DNA of 64,000 nt from Oscillospiraceae bacterium (GTDB taxonomy: Bacteria; Bacillota; Clostridia; Oscillospirales; Acutalibacteraceae): contig SVOC01000001.1 in the NCBI GenBank assembly GCA_015066625.1, positions 124,001-188,000 of the forward strand, in the 5' to 3' direction. Below are positions 35,768-44,309 of the stretch, in pieces (position 1 is the stretch's first letter; the number at the start of each line of letters is the position of its first letter). The position numbers and the translations under genes are program-made. The notes under the pieces were generated by a model that saw nothing but the letters and a program-made list of their open reading frames with translations, was not told the DNA's origin and did no database searches.

Positions 35768-36445
35768 ATGGAATTTTTACCCCTGATTCTTGACGGCATA
35801 CTTATACTTATTCTTGTTGCCTCGATTTTTGACGGCAGACGTAAGGGTTTTGTGAAAACAGTGCTTTCACTTGCAGTAACAGTAATAAGCCTTATTATTG
35901 CAAAAGAGTTTGCACCGCAGCTTGCCGATTGGGTTAACACTAATTTTATTCACGATACGGGTGTTCAGTGGCTTGCAAATCTTATTTCCGATAACATAAC
36001 AAGCGGCACTCAGGCGGTTGTTGATGCTATTCCTCAAACCGTAGCCGAAGCGGTTACCGCCTTTGCAAACACAAAGGTTGAAACACTTGTTTCGGGTGTT
36101 ACGGACAGTGCACAGATTACCGCCGTTGCGGAAAAAATTTATAATGCGGCAGAACTTGCATTTATCAATGCGTTTATAACCGCTGTGTCATTCCTTGTGA
36201 TATTCATTGTTTCGAAAGCTGTTCTTTCGATCGGTGCATCTCTCGTAAACGGAATTTTCAGATTGCCCGTGCTCAAAGGCATAAACAAATTTCTGGGCGG
36301 TCTTGCAGGTGTACTCAAAGGTGCGATAGCAGTGGTGATTATCTGTATGGTGCTTGGAATGTGTACCGAAATATTTGCAGGCACTCCGCTTTACACGGCA
36401 GTTAACGGTTCGGTTATAACTCAGTTTGTTATACAATTGATTTAA
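35768..36445 (+). CDS. CvpA family membrane protein
   Basis: 225 residues from ATG 35768; AAGGAGG at 35755-35761 gives normal spacing, whereas the ATG at 35762 abuts it. Hydrophobic segments at about 4-24, 28-44, 130-152 and 170-195. The N-terminal FDGRRKGFVKTVLS and C-terminal GGLAGVLKGAIAVVIICMVL match CvpA. E. coli CvpA is tied to colicin V export and envelope homeostasis; the Bacillota role is not clear. Between DUF5711 and pgsA. Confidence 0.82.
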   Translation: MEFLPLILDGILILILVASIFDGRRKGFVKTVLSLAVTVISLIIAKEFAPQLADWVNTNFIHDTGVQWLANLISDNITSGTQAVVDAIPQTVAEAVTAFANTKVETLVSGVTDSAQITAVAEKIYNAAELAFINAFITAVSFLVIFIVSKAVLSIGASLVNGIFRLPVLKGINKFLGGLAGVLKGAIAVVIICMVLGMCTEIFAGTPLYTAVNGSVITQFVIQLI

Positions 36446-36457
36446 GGAGGAAACAAA

Positions 36458-37081
36458 ATGAAAGCTTTATTAAAGGAATATTTTACGGGTTGTCTGACCA
36501 TTCCCAACCTTCTCTCGGTTATAAGAATTCTTCTTATCCCCGTTTTTGCCGTACTTTTCAATAACGGCGATTATCTCTGGGCGGTTATCGTGCTTGCAAT
36601 ATCGGGACTTACAGATTTCTTCGACGGCAAAATTGCCCGCAAGTTCAATCAGATAAGTGCCCTGGGCAAGCTTCTTGACCCCATTGCCGATAAGCTCAGT
36701 CAGATTACCATTGCAATTATGTTCTACATAGCATTCAAGGGCAGCAGTGACGAAACCGTAAAGGCATTCAGCTGGATTTTCCTTATTTTCCTCATCAAGG
36801 AAGCTGTTATGGTTGTGGGCGGCGCAATAATGATTATGTTCGGTCTTAAGCCCGTTGCCGCTGAAATGCCCGGTAAAATTGCTACCTTTGCATTCTATAC
36901 AATTATGTGCGTTATTATGGCATTCGGCCCCGATATCGGTATTCTGGGCAGCGTATATACACTTTCCGCAACGGTTATGCTTATTCTTGTAGGTATCAGT
37001 GTTGTGCTTACTCTGGTTGCGTTTTTCAGCTATGTTCCCGGAGTTATCAGTCAGATAAAAGAAAAGAAAAATTCAAAATAA
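36458..37081 (+). CDS. pgsA: CDP-diacylglycerol-glycerol-3-phosphate phosphatidyltransferase
   Basis: 207 residues, integral membrane. CDP-alcohol phosphotransferase motif is complete: D56-G57-x2-A60-R61-x8-G70-x3-D74-x3-D78, with an extra D53. Makes phosphatidylglycerol phosphate, the committed step to phosphatidylglycerol. The N-terminal TIPNLLSVIRILLIPVF is the PgsA type. AAGGAGG upstream, 12 bases after cvpA. Confidence 0.94.
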   Translation: MKALLKEYFTGCLTIPNLLSVIRILLIPVFAVLFNNGDYLWAVIVLAISGLTDFFDGKIARKFNQISALGKLLDPIADKLSQITIAIMFYIAFKGSSDETVKAFSWIFLIFLIKEAVMVVGGAIMIMFGLKPVAAEMPGKIATFAFYTIMCVIMAFGPDIGILGSVYTLSATVMLILVGISVVLTLVAFFSYVPGVISQIKEKKNSK

Positions 37082-37103
37082 ACGGCAAAAAGGAAACTAA
37101 CAA

Positions 37104-39395
37104 ATGAAACAGGTTTTATGTGCAAAGTGCAAAAAACGCCCTGCAATGTTTTTTGTTACAAAGGTTGAGGGCGAAAAGACCACTCAGGAGGGTCTTTGCA
37201 TAAAGTGTGCAATGGAAATGAATATCGGACCCGTCAAGCAGATTATGCAGAGTATGGGTATATCCGAGGATGAGCTTGAAGATGTAAGCGAGCAGTTTGA
37301 AGCAATGTTCGGCGAGGACGGCTTTGAACCCGGCGGTGCAGGCACAATGCCCTTCCTTCAGAATTTCGGTGCAATGAACGGTGCAGGTGAAGATAAGGCA
37401 CAGTCCGGTACTTCCGAAAGTGCCGACGATAAAAAGAAAAAATGGGGCGGCAGGAAAGGTAAGAATAAAGAGGAAAGCGAGAAAAAGCGTAAGTATCTCG
37501 GTCAGTTCTGCACCAATCTTACCGCAAAGGCACAGGCAGGCAAGGTTGATCGTATAATCGGCAGAGAAAATGAGATTTACAGAGCAATTCAGATTCTTTG
37601 CAGAAGGCAGAAGAACAACCCCTGCTTTATCGGTGAGCCCGGCGTAGGTAAGACCGCCATTGCGGAGGGTCTTGCACTGAAAATTGCAAACGGCGATGTT
37701 CCCGCAAAGCTCAAAGATAAAGAGATTTATATGCTTGACCTTGCCGCACTTGTTGCGGGCACTCAGTTCAGAGGTCAGTTTGAAAGCAGAATAAAGGGTC
37801 TTGTTGAAGAAGTCCGCAGCGAAGGCAACATTATTCTTTTCATAGACGAGGTTCATTCTCTTGTAGGTACGGGCGATGCGGAAGGCTCAATGAATGCCGC
37901 CAATATCCTCAAGCCCTCACTTTCAAGAGGCGAAATTCAGATTATCGGAGCAACAACCTTTACCGAATACAGAAAGTATATCGAAAAAGATGCGGCGCTT
38001 GAACGCAGACTTCAGCCCATCCGAGTTGAAGAACCCTCCGTTGAGCAGACCGCCGAAATGCTTAAAGGCATCAAGGATTATTACGAGGATTTCCACAGAG
38101 TAAGGGTAACGGATACACTCATTGAAAAGGCTGTCAGCCTTTCGGAAAGATATATCAATGACAGATTCCTGCCCGACAAGGCAATTGATCTGCTTGACGA
38201 AGCCTGTACCTGTGCAAACCTCCGCAACAAGAATATAAGCGATTTTGAAATTGCTTCTGCCGAGCTTGCGGATATGGAAGCACACGAAGCGGAGCTTATG
38301 GAAGCAAGCGAAGCAGATTACGAAGAAATTGCAAAGGTCAAGGCTGAAATCATTCAGAAGAAGGAAGAAGTCAGAAAGCTTGAAGAGCTTGCTTCCGACA
38401 ATCATGTTACCGAGGATGACCTTGCAAGGGTTATTCAGCTCTGGACGGGTATCCCTGCAAGCAAGGTTATTGAAAGCGACCTGCGCCGCCTTTCACAGCT
38501 TGAAGAAAATCTCAGGGCAGGTCTTATCGGGCAGGACGAGGCGATTTCCCTTGTCAGTGCTGCGGTAAGACGCGGCAGAGTGCAGATTAACCCCAGAAGA
38601 AGACCCGCATCATTTATCTTTGTCGGTCCTACGGGTGTGGGTAAAACGGAGCTTGTAAAACTCCTTGCCAAGGAGCTTTTCGATACTCCCGAAACTCTTA
38701 TAAGGCTTGATATGAGCGAGTTTATGGAGAAGCATTCCGTTTCAAGAATCATCGGTTCGCCTCCCGGTTATGTAGGCTATGACGAAGCAGGTCAGCTTAC
38801 GGAAAAGGTACGCCGCAAGCCCTATTCGGTAGTCCTTTTTGACGAAATTGAAAAGGCTCATCCTGATGTAATGAATATTCTGTTGCAGATTCTTGATGAA
38901 GGCAAAATCACCGATGCTCAGGGCAGAAACGTAAGCTTTGAAAATACGGTTATCGTTATGACTTCAAATGCAGGCAGTAACAGAGGCTCGGGTGCTCTCG
39001 GCTTTGCAAAATCAAAGAACGATGCATCAAAAGAAAGAGCAATGAAGGCACTCAACGAATTCCTCAGACCCGAATTTATCGGCAGAGTTGACGAAGTTGT
39101 CGTATTCAACGACCTTACTCAGGAAAACTATGAGGAAATTGCAGTGCTTATGCTTAAAGAGCTTGTTGACCCCATGCTTGACAAGGGTATTACCTTTACA
39201 TGGGACGATGCGGCAATCAGCACCATTGCACGTCTCTCCGTTGACGGACCCAGAGGTGCAAGAGATTTACGCAACACCATCCGCAGAAGTGTTGAGGATG
39301 TTATAACAGAAAAAATAGTTAACAGTTATGATAACCCCGTAAAGGCAGTAAAGCTTACCGCTGAGGGTGACAATATTATCTGTAACTTTGAATAA
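37104..39395 (+). CDS. clpE: ClpE-type AAA+ unfoldase with N-terminal zinc finger
   Basis: 763 residues. Instead of a Clp N domain it starts with a McsA/ClpE-like zinc finger: C6-x2-C9 ([13 protein letters not shown]) and C32-x2-C35 (LCIKCA). A low-complexity linker (about 70-130) leads into two AAA+ modules. The first has Walker A GEPGVGKT (177-184); the second has GPTGVGKT near 510 with [18 protein letters not shown] coiled middle segment (about 385-435) is the ClpC/E type. Expected to unfold damaged proteins for ClpP. No ctsR, mcsA or mcsB lies next to it. Followed by a strong terminator. Confidence 0.88.
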   Translation: MKQVLCAKCKKRPAMFFVTKVEGEKTTQEGLCIKCAMEMNIGPVKQIMQSMGISEDELEDVSEQFEAMFGEDGFEPGGAGTMPFLQNFGAMNGAGEDKAQSGTSESADDKKKKWGGRKGKNKEESEKKRKYLGQFCTNLTAKAQAGKVDRIIGRENEIYRAIQILCRRQKNNPCFIGEPGVGKTAIAEGLALKIANGDVPAKLKDKEIYMLDLAALVAGTQFRGQFESRIKGLVEEVRSEGNIILFIDEVHSLVGTGDAEGSMNAANILKPSLSRGEIQIIGATTFTEYRKYIEKDAALERRLQPIRVEEPSVEQTAEMLKGIKDYYEDFHRVRVTDTLIEKAVSLSERYINDRFLPDKAIDLLDEACTCANLRNKNISDFEIASAELADMEAHEAELMEASEADYEEIAKVKAEIIQKKEEVRKLEELASDNHVTEDDLARVIQLWTGIPASKVIESDLRRLSQLEENLRAGLIGQDEAISLVSAAVRRGRVQINPRRRPASFIFVGPTGVGKTELVKLLAKELFDTPETLIRLDMSEFMEKHSVSRIIGSPPGYVGYDEAGQLTEKVRRKPYSVVLFDEIEKAHPDVMNILLQILDEGKITDAQGRNVSFENTVIVMTSNAGSNRGSGALGFAKSKNDASKERAMKALNEFLRPEFIGRVDEVVVFNDLTQENYEEIAVLMLKELVDPMLDKGITFTWDDAAISTIARLSVDGPRGARDLRNTIRRSVEDVITEKIVNSYDNPVKAVKLTAEGDNIICNFE

Positions 39396-39400
39396 TCAAT

Positions 39401-39440
39401 AAAGCGGTTGTCTTGTATGACAGCCGCTTTGTTCATTTTT
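39401..39440 (+). terminator. terminator after clpE
   Basis: 12 bp stem AAAGCGGTTGTC / GACAGCCGCTTT (39401-39412 and 39419-39430) with one G-T pair and loop TTGTAT, then GTTCATTTTTT. Confidence 0.88.
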
Positions 39441-39523
39441 TAAAAATATAACCGTCGGTATTTGCGGTGGCTTATGAAATGTTACAAAATACAAAACCGA
39501 GGGAAATTTTTGAAATAAAACAG

Positions 39524-39552
39524 TTGACAAACAGGGGAGAAACCGCTAAAAT
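39524..39552 (+). promoter_or_regulatory. sigma-A promoter of feoA
   Basis: TTGACA (39524-39529), 17 bases, TAAAAT (39547-39552). Transcription should start near 39559, inside or beside the palindrome at 39561-39576. Confidence 0.85.
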
Positions 39553-39560
39553 TATGAGTA

Positions 39561-39576
39561 GTTAGTGATGACTAAT
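39561..39576. promoter_or_regulatory. candidate metalloregulator operator upstream of feoA
   Basis: GTTAGT-GATG-ACTAAT, a 6-4-6 palindrome with one mismatch at the outer base, just downstream of the -10 box where a repressor would block transcription. A near-identical palindrome precedes feoB. A DtxR/IdeR-like iron repressor is the best guess from the TTAG...CTAA core; not proven. Confidence 0.6.
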
Positions 39577-39590
39577 CGTGAGGTGAATTT

Positions 39591-39803
39591 ATGAATTTAA
39601 CCAAAGCTGAAGAAGGAAGAGAATATATAATCAAAGGAATTGAAACGGATGACGAAGAGCTGGATGCGTTTCTCTTTTCCCTCGGATGTTACAGCGGTGA
39701 GCCGATAACCGTTGTTTTTCACCTGAAAGGCAGCTGTATTGTTTCTATCAAGGACGGCAGATATAATATTGACAATCAGCTAGCGGAAGCTATTATAATC
39801 TGA
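39591..39803 (+). CDS. feoA: FeoA-type ferrous iron transport protein
   Basis: 70 residues, SH3-like FeoA fold (EGREYIIKGIETDD, LFSLGCYSGEPITVVF). Cytosolic partner thought to stimulate FeoB. GTGAGGTG upstream. A strong promoter with a palindrome over its start site lies before it. It differs from many FeoA proteins by lacking the canonical RLxxMGL-type helix, replaced by AFLFSLGC, so it may belong to a divergent subtype. Confidence 0.82.
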   Translation: MNLTKAEEGREYIIKGIETDDEELDAFLFSLGCYSGEPITVVFHLKGSCIVSIKDGRYNIDNQLAEAIII

Positions 39804-39840
39804 ACATGTTACGGCAATCAGCTTCGGCAGATTATTTTTT
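39795..39840 (+). terminator. possible weak terminator/attenuator between feoA and feoB
   Basis: 8 bp AT-rich stem ATAATCTG / CAGATTAT (39795-39802 and 39828-39835) around a 25-base loop, followed directly by TTTTTT. It overlaps the feoA stop. Weak by stability, so partial termination at most. Confidence 0.35.
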
Positions 39841-39850
39841 TGGTGTGGCA

Positions 39851-39866
39851 GTTAGCAACGGCTAAC
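39851..39866. promoter_or_regulatory. candidate metalloregulator operator upstream of feoB
   Basis: GTTAGC-AACG-GCTAAC, a perfect 6-4-6 palindrome, 25 bases before the feoB ATG. Shares the GTTAGY-N4-RCTAA core with the site at 39561-39576. Confidence 0.65.
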
Positions 39867-39891
39867 CGTTTGGAGCGAGGAGACAGAAGAG

Positions 39892-41946
39892 ATGAGAATT
39901 GCATTGGCAGGCAACCCCAACAGCGGCAAAACCACAATGTTCAACTCCCTTACGGGCAGGAACGAAAAGGTGGGCAACTGGGCAGGCGTTACCGTTGAGA
40001 AAAAAGAACATAATATAAAAAAGAGTCTTTGCGGCGGCAGAGAAAATATTGTTGCCGTTGACCTTCCGGGTGCATACTCAATGTCACCCTTCACATCGGA
40101 GGAAAGTGTTACAAGGGATTACATAAAAAACGAAAAACCCGATGTTATCATAAATATCGTTGACGCAACAAACCTGAGCAGAAGTCTTTTCTTCACAACT
40201 CAGCTTCTTGAACTGGGTGTGCCTGTTGTTGTTGCTCTCAACAAATCGGATATCAACAAGAAAAAAGAAACAAAAATCAATACGGCGGAACTTTCAAAAA
40301 AGCTGGGCTGTCCCGTTTTTGAAACGGTTTCCACCTCGGCGGACGGTCTCGGTGTTGTTGTCAATGCAGCTATGTTTGCAGTGGGCAGAGTACAGAAAGC
40401 GCCCTACATTCAGGGCGATGTTGACCTTACGGATAAAGCCGCAGTTACCGAAGCGGACCGAAAGCGTTTTGCTTTTGTGAACGGTATTGTCAGGGAGGTT
40501 GAAAGCCGCAAGGTTTACACAAAAGACAGAAATTTTCAGGATAAAATCGACGCCGTGCTTACCAACAGATGGCTGGGCATACCCATTTTTGCGGTGGTTA
40601 TGTTTGCGGTTTTCTGGATTTCTCAGGCAGGTCCCGGTGTGTGGATTGCAGAAGGATACGAGATGGCAGACGGAACTTCATTGCCCGGTCTTGTAACGCT
40701 TCTTGAAGGCTTCCAGGCATGGATAGGCAGTATGCTTTCGGGTGCCGACCCTCTGCTTTATTCACTGCTTGTTGACGGTGTTATAGGCGGTGCCACTGCG
40801 GTTATCGGCTTCCTCCCTCTTGTAATGGTTATGTATTTCCTTATTGCACTTCTTGAAGATTGCGGATATATGGCGAGGGTTTCTGTTGTGCTTGACCCCA
40901 TTTTCAAAAAGGTAGGTCTCAGCGGCAAGTCGGTAATTCCTTTTGTTATCGGTACGGGCTGTGCGGTTCCCGGTGTTATGGCTTGCCGTACAATCCGCAG
41001 TGAGCGCGAACGCAGAGCAACCGCTTTGCTTGCACCTCTTATGCCCTGTGGCGCAAAGATACCCGTTATCAGCCTTTTTGCAGGTGCATTTTTTGAGGAT
41101 GCACCCTGGGTCGCACCTCTTATGTATTTTGCGGGCATAATCATCATCTTTTTCAGTGCCCTTGTAATCAACAAGATCACGGGTTACACCGCAAAAAGGT
41201 CGTTCTTTATCATTGAGCTTCCCGAATATAAAATCCCCGGCCTGTGGAGAGCTGTCAAATCTATGTGCAGCCGCGGCTGGGCATACATTGTGAAAGCGGC
41301 AACAATCATTCTTATCTGCAACACCGCGGTCCAGATTATGCAGAGCTTTGATTGGAGCTTCAAAGTTGCTGAAACGGCAGATGCCTCAATCCTTGCATCA
41401 ATCGCAGGCCCCTTTGCATATTTGCTTGTGCCCGTTGCAGGTGTGCTTTCGTGGCAGCTTGCGGCGGCAGCAATTACTGGATTTATTGCAAAAGAAAATG
41501 TTGTAGGCACACTTGCCGTTTGCTTTGTGGGACTTGAAAATCTTATCGATACGGAAGAGCTTGCTCTTATTGAAGGTGCAGGTGCAGAGGTTGCAAGCAT
41601 GTTTGCCATTACAAGGGCGGCGGCACTTGCATATCTCATGTTCAATCTTTTTTCGCCTCCCTGCTTTGCGGCAATGGGTGCAATGAACAGCGAAATGAAG
41701 AGTGCAAAATGGCTTTTCGGTGCAATCGGTTTTCAGCTCGGTACGGGCTTTACCGTAGGCTACTTTGTGTATCAGGTCGGTACACTTGTTTCAACCGGAA
41801 GTTTCGGTAAGGGCTTCCTGCCCGGCCTTGCGGCGGTGGTTGTATTTATCGGAATTCTTGTTTATCTTTCCCTTCGTTCCGACAGAAAAATCAAAGAAGC
41901 AAAGGCTCTTAAAAACAGAAAAACTCCCGTAGGAGCAAAAAAATAA
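39892..41946 (+). CDS. feoB: ferrous iron transporter FeoB
   Basis: 684 residues. N-terminal G domain with GNPNSGKTT (G1), WAGVTVEKKEH (switch), DLPGAYS (G3) and NKSD (G4) over about 1-160, then a membrane part (about 215-660) with two Gate motifs, including VIPFVIGTGCAVPGVMACR and CGAKIPV. Imports Fe(II) across the cytoplasmic membrane. GGAGCGAGGAG serves as ribosome site. Preceded by a palindromic candidate operator and followed at once by the 49-residue FeoB-associated protein. Confidence 0.97.
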   Translation: MRIALAGNPNSGKTTMFNSLTGRNEKVGNWAGVTVEKKEHNIKKSLCGGRENIVAVDLPGAYSMSPFTSEESVTRDYIKNEKPDVIINIVDATNLSRSLFFTTQLLELGVPVVVALNKSDINKKKETKINTAELSKKLGCPVFETVSTSADGLGVVVNAAMFAVGRVQKAPYIQGDVDLTDKAAVTEADRKRFAFVNGIVREVESRKVYTKDRNFQDKIDAVLTNRWLGIPIFAVVMFAVFWISQAGPGVWIAEGYEMADGTSLPGLVTLLEGFQAWIGSMLSGADPLLYSLLVDGVIGGATAVIGFLPLVMVMYFLIALLEDCGYMARVSVVLDPIFKKVGLSGKSVIPFVIGTGCAVPGVMACRTIRSERERRATALLAPLMPCGAKIPVISLFAGAFFEDAPWVAPLMYFAGIIIIFFSALVINKITGYTAKRSFFIIELPEYKIPGLWRAVKSMCSRGWAYIVKAATIILICNTAVQIMQSFDWSFKVAETADASILASIAGPFAYLLVPVAGVLSWQLAAAAITGFIAKENVVGTLAVCFVGLENLIDTEELALIEGAGAEVASMFAITRAAALAYLMFNLFSPPCFAAMGAMNSEMKSAKWLFGAIGFQLGTGFTVGYFVYQVGTLVSTGSFGKGFLPGLAAVVVFIGILVYLSLRSDRKIKEAKALKNRKTPVGAKK

Positions 41947-41949
41947 CTT

Positions 41950-42099
41950 ATGGAAAATATGATTATTATTGCAGTTGTTGCGGTTATTATCGGTCTTGCA
42001 GCAGGCTACATATACAAACAAAAGAAAAAAGGCAACAAGTGTATTGGCTGTCCCTATGCCGATTCCTGCGGCGGTAATTGCAACGGCAAAACAGAATAG
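41950..42099 (+). CDS. FeoB-associated Cys-rich membrane protein
   Basis: 49 residues, ATG 41950 to TAG 42097, three bases after the feoB stop. One transmembrane helix (about 4-21, IIIAVVAVIIGLAAGYIY), a lysine-rich stretch, then a cysteine-rich tail CIGCPYADSCGGNC with four cysteines. This matches the small FeoB-associated Cys-rich proteins that follow feoB in many Bacillota, possibly handling Fe(II) at the membrane. No separate ribosome site is visible, so translation is probably coupled to feoB. Confidence 0.85.
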   Translation: MENMIIIAVVAVIIGLAAGYIYKQKKKGNKCIGCPYADSCGGNCNGKTE

Positions 42100-42104
42100 A
42101 CAAA

Positions 42105-42133
42105 AAACCCGACAGATTAACTCCGTCGGGTTT
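42105..42133. terminator. bidirectional terminator between feo genes and patatin gene
   Basis: 9 bp perfect stem AAACCCGAC / GTCGGGTTT (42105-42113 and 42125-42133) with an 11-base loop; on the minus strand it ends in a T run of six. Confidence 0.85.
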
Positions 42134-42136
42134 CAT

Positions 42137-42982
42137 TCATTTTATAAAGGTTTTTACTTCGTCAAGCATTCTGAGTGCAACTGCTCTGCCTTGGTCGTAT
42201 ACCTTCTGCATAACCTCGGGATTATGTTCAACTCTGCCGATTTCAAGAGGAGCATCGGGCTGAATTATAAGCACATCTCCCGATTTTTTTCTTTCGGAAA
42301 TAAGTGAAAGAGTTTCGTTATATTCGTTATGTCGGTTTTCCATAACCTTTGCAATCATAGGGTATTCTTTCAGCACATACTTTATTATTTTTGTTGCCGA
42401 ACTGGGCTTTTTGACATATCCTTCAGGCTGAGTAAGAATAATAACATTCTTCTTGAAGCCAATGCTTTCAAAATACTGCAAGGGTACGGAATCCGCAATG
42501 CCGCCGTCAAGGTATTTCTTGCCTCTTATTTCAACGGGTTTTGAAACAATGGGCATTGATGCGGATGCTCTGAAAAATTCAAGTGCATCGTCGCCTGCTT
42601 CGTCGGAATTGACATAAACCGCTTTGCCCGTTTCAACATCGGTTACAACAACATAAAAATCCATAGGATTTTCGAGATATGCATCTTCATCAAAAATATC
42701 AATGGTGTCGGGGATTGTGTGGTAACAGAATTCCGCACCGAAAAGATCGCCTGTTTTTATCAGTGACCTGAAACTGCAGAATCTTGGGTCTTTGGCAAAA
42801 CGCTTATTATAGCGTATGACTCTGCCGATTTGCCTTGATTTATAGTTGCAGCCGAAAGCCGCACCTGCGGAAACGCCTATTGCGGCGTCAAACTCTATTC
42901 CGTTTTCCATAAAGACGTCGATAACACCTGCGCTGAAAAGACCCCGCATACCGCCGCCTTCAAGAATAAGACCTGTTTTCAT
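42137..42982 (-). CDS. patatin-like phospholipase
   Basis: 281 residues, no signal peptide. Oxyanion loop GGGMRG (9-14), nucleophile GVSAG (Ser38), and catalytic Asp in YLDGGIADS (about 158). The rest fits bacterial patatin-like proteins (YjjU-type): YNKRFAKDPRFCSF and PMIAKVMENRHNEYN. Lipid acyl hydrolase, cytosolic. Its ATG overlaps the stop of the upstream metallophosphoesterase by four bases, so the two are coupled; a joint role in lipid or phosphodiester turnover is inference. Confidence 0.92.
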   Translation of the reverse strand: MKTGLILEGGGMRGLFSAGVIDVFMENGIEFDAAIGVSAGAAFGCNYKSRQIGRVIRYNKRFAKDPRFCSFRSLIKTGDLFGAEFCYHTIPDTIDIFDEDAYLENPMDFYVVVTDVETGKAVYVNSDEAGDDALEFFRASASMPIVSKPVEIRGKKYLDGGIADSVPLQYFESIGFKKNVIILTQPEGYVKKPSSATKIIKYVLKEYPMIAKVMENRHNEYNETLSLISERKKSGDVLIIQPDAPLEIGRVEHNPEVMQKVYDQGRAVALRMLDEVKTFIK

Positions 42983-44235
42983 TGACCCAACTCCTGCATT
43001 GTAACTTCTTCTTTTTCAAAATAGGATACATATTTATCCTGATAATAATTTTCGGCACTGTATTCAATACTGCCGTTTTCGTCAATGTTTATTACAGTAC
43101 AGCCTCTCTGCGAACCAAGCTTTGAAATACCTGAATATGCAAGGTAGTCGATGCTGTATGAATAGTTAAGGTCAATACCCTTGTAGTTCAGCGAGAAACC
43201 GTTGAGATGGTCGTGACCGCAGAATACGGTGTCTGTGCTGCCAAGCTCAAGCATTGTCTCAAAGAAATTGTCGCTGTAAACTCCGTGATAAACAATCTTA
43301 TCCGATTCGCCTGCTTTGCCGTAGTTGTATTTAACGTTTTCAGTATCCTTGCAGCCGTTTTCCGCGTATTCTGTCCAGGCTGTTTTGTATTCCTCAATGG
43401 GGATATGGAGAAATACGGTTGAAGGCACTTTGAGAAGCTGCATATTGTTTTCAGAGAAACTTGAATCGCTTGAAGCCAACATCCTGAATTTGTTATATTC
43501 GTTATTTTTTTCAATTACGCTTCTGTACCATTCAATCTGATTTTCGTGAATGTTATCGTATTTCCACATTATTCCGAAAATATCGCCGTCAACATATGAA
43601 TGGGAGTCTATGGTGAAGATTGAGCGTGATATAAGTCCGTCGGAATTAATTACATTGAAAACCTGATTGCCGTAGCCGTCAACACCTTCCGCACCGTCAC
43701 GGACAAGGCAGTGAGGATACTGTGAATAGAATTCGGTTATGTCTTCGCGGTCAAAATAGCTGTAAGCTTCGGTATCGTGGTTGCCGTAAGTAGCGGTCCA
43801 GTAAACACCCAGTGTTTCCATAAGCTCAGCAAGAAGCTTTGCACCGGATTTGTTGTTGAATGTGCCTGCCTGGAAGGGTACGGGGTAAGCCATATCGCCT
43901 GAAATAACAACAAAATCGGGCTTTTCCGCGTTAATCATAGCGGCAATGGCGTTGAGTGCCATAACGTCTTTCTTTGCCGACATCCAGCCGCCTCCGAAAT
44001 GGGTGTCCGTAAGCTGCATTACTTTCAGCTCTTTGTCGGAATAAATATTCCATACACCGTTGCCTTTGTCTTCAACTTTAAGGTTTGTGCCCACAGAGGG
44101 AAATTTCTTGGCAGTTTTTATGTTGGAATTAAGCAAAACCGTGTTGACAACGGCAGTTATGCCTGCAACTGCAACTATTGCTGCAAGGATAACCGAAAGA
44201 ACACGCAAAGCCTTTCTCTTTCCTCTTTTTTTCAT
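42979..44235 (-). CDS. exported metallophosphoesterase (calcineurin-like)
   Basis: 418 residues from ATG 44235, GGAGG upstream; the frame is open further but less plausible. A basic start (MKKRGKRKALRVL) and one hydrophobic helix (about 10-33) act as a membrane anchor. Calcineurin-like motifs: LTDTHFGGG (D-x-H), SGDMAY (GD), TYGNHDTE (GNHD) and FCGHDHLNGF (GHDH), covering a two-metal site. Substrate unknown. Coupled to the patatin gene by ATGA. A second, related enzyme is encoded just upstream but ends at its own terminator. Confidence 0.88.
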   Translation of the reverse strand: MKKRGKRKALRVLSVILAAIVAVAGITAVVNTVLLNSNIKTAKKFPSVGTNLKVEDKGNGVWNIYSDKELKVMQLTDTHFGGGWMSAKKDVMALNAIAAMINAEKPDFVVISGDMAYPVPFQAGTFNNKSGAKLLAELMETLGVYWTATYGNHDTEAYSYFDREDITEFYSQYPHCLVRDGAEGVDGYGNQVFNVINSDGLISRSIFTIDSHSYVDGDIFGIMWKYDNIHENQIEWYRSVIEKNNEYNKFRMLASSDSSFSENNMQLLKVPSTVFLHIPIEEYKTAWTEYAENGCKDTENVKYNYGKAGESDKIVYHGVYSDNFFETMLELGSTDTVFCGHDHLNGFSLNYKGIDLNYSYSIDYLAYSGISKLGSQRGCTVINIDENGSIEYSAENYYQDKYVSYFEKEEVTMQELGQ

Positions 44236-44275
44236 TTTCTCTTTACCTCCCGAGACCCTTTTATGTTTCAAAAAA

Positions 44276-44299
44276 GGCGCAGCTTATTGCGGCTGCGCC
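44276..44299 (-). terminator. terminator between the two metallophosphoesterase genes
   Basis: 8 bp GC-rich stem GGCGCAGC / GCTGCGCC (44276-44283 and 44292-44299), followed on the minus strand by TTTTTTG. It suits the upstream gene at 44310-45503. Confidence 0.85.
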
Positions 44300-44309
44300 A
44301 AAGTGACTT

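Noticed and set aside
37116..37856. 246-residue open frame on the minus strand
   Set aside because: Wholly antisense to the clpE-type gene; composition is that of a reverse-strand shadow, with no start signal.
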